From Paramecium pentaurelia (taxonomy: Eukaryota; Ciliophora; Oligohymenophorea; Peniculida; Parameciidae), in NCBI GenBank assembly GCA_905183005.1, contig CAJJDO010000011.1, forward strand, positions 212,448 through 276,447: 64,000 nucleotides of DNA, read 5' to 3'. Below, one piece after another: positions 61,701 to 64,000 of the stretch. The notes beneath the pieces were generated by a model. It was not told the DNA's origin and did not search any database. It saw only the letters and a list, made by a program, of their open reading frames with translations. Made by a program: the position numbers and the translations under genes. The stretch's first letter is position 1. Each line of letters begins with the position of its first letter.

Positions 61701-64000
61701 GATTAAGATTAGAAATCATAAACGCAACCTTCATCTTGAGGATATTCACAAAAAGAATAGTGATTAATATTTTTGACTTCGAGACATTCAATTTATCTTA
61801 TATCCATTAAATCGCGAGACATACATTTTTCTTCTAAATATTAACAGTACAATCCCTTCGTTTAAATATTGATACATCCTTATCTGTTAATAGCTAATTC
61901 ACATGGAAGTGAGTAATAATCAGAAAATTAAATCTTAATACATCTATTTTATTAAAACTAACATCCTTCTCTTTATACTTTTTAACATTAAATTATATCT
62001 GTCGCATCCTCACAAAATTGTATAATGGTCTTATTAATTTTATAACATTGTTCCTTAAATATACAATTATTTTAATCTAGACTACAAGCCTACTTGTTAT
62101 ACCCTTTTTATTCAGGATTTTTATCAACACACTGAATTTATTGAATATCTGAAGAATCAATTTTAAGACTTTTGCAACTAAAAGTAAAAGGATCAAAATA
62201 ACAAGCAACATCTAAAGTCTAAGCACATATAGCCCCTGAGTTTATATTTTTGATAGACTCGCATGGTGTATTTATATAATCCTTTAAATCAACATTTATG
62301 CATTTATTATTTATATATTAGCAATATTAAAATTGAGTTTTAATATTAATGCATGCATTCAAATTTAGATTTTAATCGCATTATAATTAGAATAATTATG
62401 CACTTTGAATTTAAATGCAAGATTCCTTCCAAAAAATAAGAACATCTTTATAAATTAGTTGAGAGTCTTGTAAAAATATTTCTTTTTAAAATTACTCACA
62501 AGTTTGTTTGTTAAAAGAATCAATGTTAGATAATTAGTAGTTTGAAATAATAGATGAATTATTAATACTATTAAGATTTTCTAAAGTTTTATATTAAATA
62601 CACATTTTTGTTTGTTTATCATAAAAGCAAGGAACATCCAAACTTTAGGAACAAGTATAAGGATTTGTTTAAATTTACTTTTCACATTTAAAAATATCTA
62701 CTGATTTATCAAGATATTGACAACCTTCAGTGTCATTAAATTAACAACTTTGTCCTTTCGTAATGATAGATAAACATTTATTTTTATTTACCAAATCGCT
62801 GCATTTTGAATATCCATATGAACCTTCACATTTCTTATCAGTTTCATTATATAGACAAACCAATTCTTATGAATTAAAAATACAAGCTTTCCTGTTTAAT
62901 CCATTACATTCTATTTGAATTGATTTTTCTTCAACTAATTGACATTATCTTGTTTTACCATTAAAGAAACATGGATTTTTTTAATCTGCATAACATATTT
63001 TTGGATTACTCAGCTATTTAGACTATTATAAGGCACAATTAAAATCATTTGTCTCACTAAATACATTACATTAATTATTTTAAAATTTACATAATACATT
63101 ACTTGATTAAGTACATGCAAATTAGTTTAATGTATTTAAACAAAGTGTAATATCTGAAGGGTTAATATGCTAACATTTATTATCCTTAAATTCACAAAAA
63201 GATTCTACTTTGTTTAAGCATGTGTATTTGTTAATTCCAAATTGAGTGCAGTCAGTCAAGATTCTATTTAAGTTATCAACTTTTAAACATCTCTTCTAAA
63301 TGACACTATAAATTAAACCTATTTCCTCATTAAAAATTAAGCAAACCTTTATTGAATAAGGTGCAAATTTATTATCAATAATATCATAAATAGAATTAAA
63401 TTTAAAATCTGAGCATACCTCTTTATTAAATTTGCAGATTGCATTCTACATCAAGCAAGCTACTTCATTTAAATAATCTTTACAACCTTCATTGACATTT
63501 TAGATTGTTATACATTTATAATTTTTAAAAGCACAAGAATTTTTAGTTTTTAATAGACAAGCATTATAATTTAATCCTTAAGTTTCACATTGATAAAGTT
63601 ATGGTTCTTATATTTCTCTACACTTATAGGTTTATGCTAATATACAACTTTTATTAACATTAATTTAAGTACAAGTTTAAGCATTCATATGTGATATTTC
63701 AGATTAATTAATTAAGAATTAAATACAACTTTCTGGTTTATCAAGGAATTTAGCTAATTCACATTTTAATAAAGTATCAGACCAAACACAAGTTAATTAT
63801 TAGAAATTTAAGCATCCAAATTTATTTAAACCTTCACATTTTTATGGAATCAATTCAATTTAACATTTTAAATCTTTCCATATACATGATTCAACCATAG
63901 ATAAATTACAAGTTGATTAATTCATATAAGAAACACATCTTCCTTTTAATGGATTAAATTTTTCACATAATTTACTTTCTGTATTAAACCAACATAAATT
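58782..64000 (-). CDS. Giant cysteine-rich surface-antigen-like protein, array member 4, 5' end outside the window
   Basis: TGA at 58782-58784 follows a tail EIIITGLITLCISLM that fits a GPI signal or membrane anchor. Upstream the minus strand shows the same C...C.W...C pattern to the window edge, at least 1,700 residues. The last 533 bases (63468-64000) are identical to 47673-48205 of member 2 and end at the same base as that contig end, so the window edge is probably an assembly gap too. Short introns are likely but were not all mapped. Same inferred coat-protein role as the other members. Confidence 0.65.
63468..64000 (-). repeat. Block identical to 47673-48205 and 49029-49561
   Basis: A 533-base match between members 4 and 2, beginning at TTTAAATAATCTTTACAACC. 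Either a recently copied coding block or a contig end reused at two places. Confidence 0.8.

Noticed and set aside
1..64000. tRNA, rRNA, telomeric repeats or insertion sequences
   Set aside because: I saw no cloverleaf, rRNA core, G4T2/G3T3-type telomere repeat or transposase-like frame in my reading; a covariance-model scan was not possible.

Overview
The window looks like macronuclear DNA of an oligohymenophorean ciliate, most likely Paramecium or a close relative. It is very AT-rich. TAA and TAG occur throughout conserved protein motifs where glutamine fits, and every convincing gene ends at TGA. Genes are packed closely and carry tiny GT..AG introns of about 21-31 nt. All gene models here are hand translations with TAA/TAG read as Gln. 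Seven N gaps are present, and six are flanked by direct repeats of 1.06-1.66 kb that are identical or differ by about one base. Those are most simply unmerged contig overlaps, so coordinates and gene lengths around them are inflated.

Layout. 1-5479 (+): 3' part of a giant cysteine-rich surface-antigen-like gene. 5546-7018 (+): RPA1-like OB-fold protein. 7181-9904 (+) and 11378-14089 (-): a convergent pair of paralogues that combine CCCH-like zinc fingers, a von Willebrand A domain, an alpha-kinase domain and a Cys-rich C-terminus. 14516-15886 and 15976-17623 (+): tandem ankyrin-repeat paralogues. 17838-18346 (-): PHO80-like cyclin. 18651-21209 (+): TPR protein. 21322-21938 (+): ribosomal protein eS31 fused to a diverged ubiquitin-like domain. 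22160-23443 (-): HOOK/CH-like coiled-coil protein. 23521-25467 (+): PX-domain protein. 25525-25950 (+): small, probably myristoylated protein. 27102-28663 (+): bZIP-like protein. From 28727 to the window end, the minus strand is a head-to-tail array of giant cysteine-rich genes: 28727-40533, 41956-54853, 56782-57762 (broken by a gap) and 58782 to beyond 64000.

The cysteine-rich genes share an N-terminal signal peptide where the 5' end is visible, thousands of residues with repeated C..C.W..C units, and a short hydrophobic C-terminal tail suited to a GPI anchor. This is the architecture of the Paramecium surface (immobilization) antigen family. Array members share long identical or near-identical blocks, which fits recent duplication or gene conversion but is confounded by the assembly. 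The single-copy-type genes in the middle look like ordinary housekeeping and signalling genes with no evident shared pathway.
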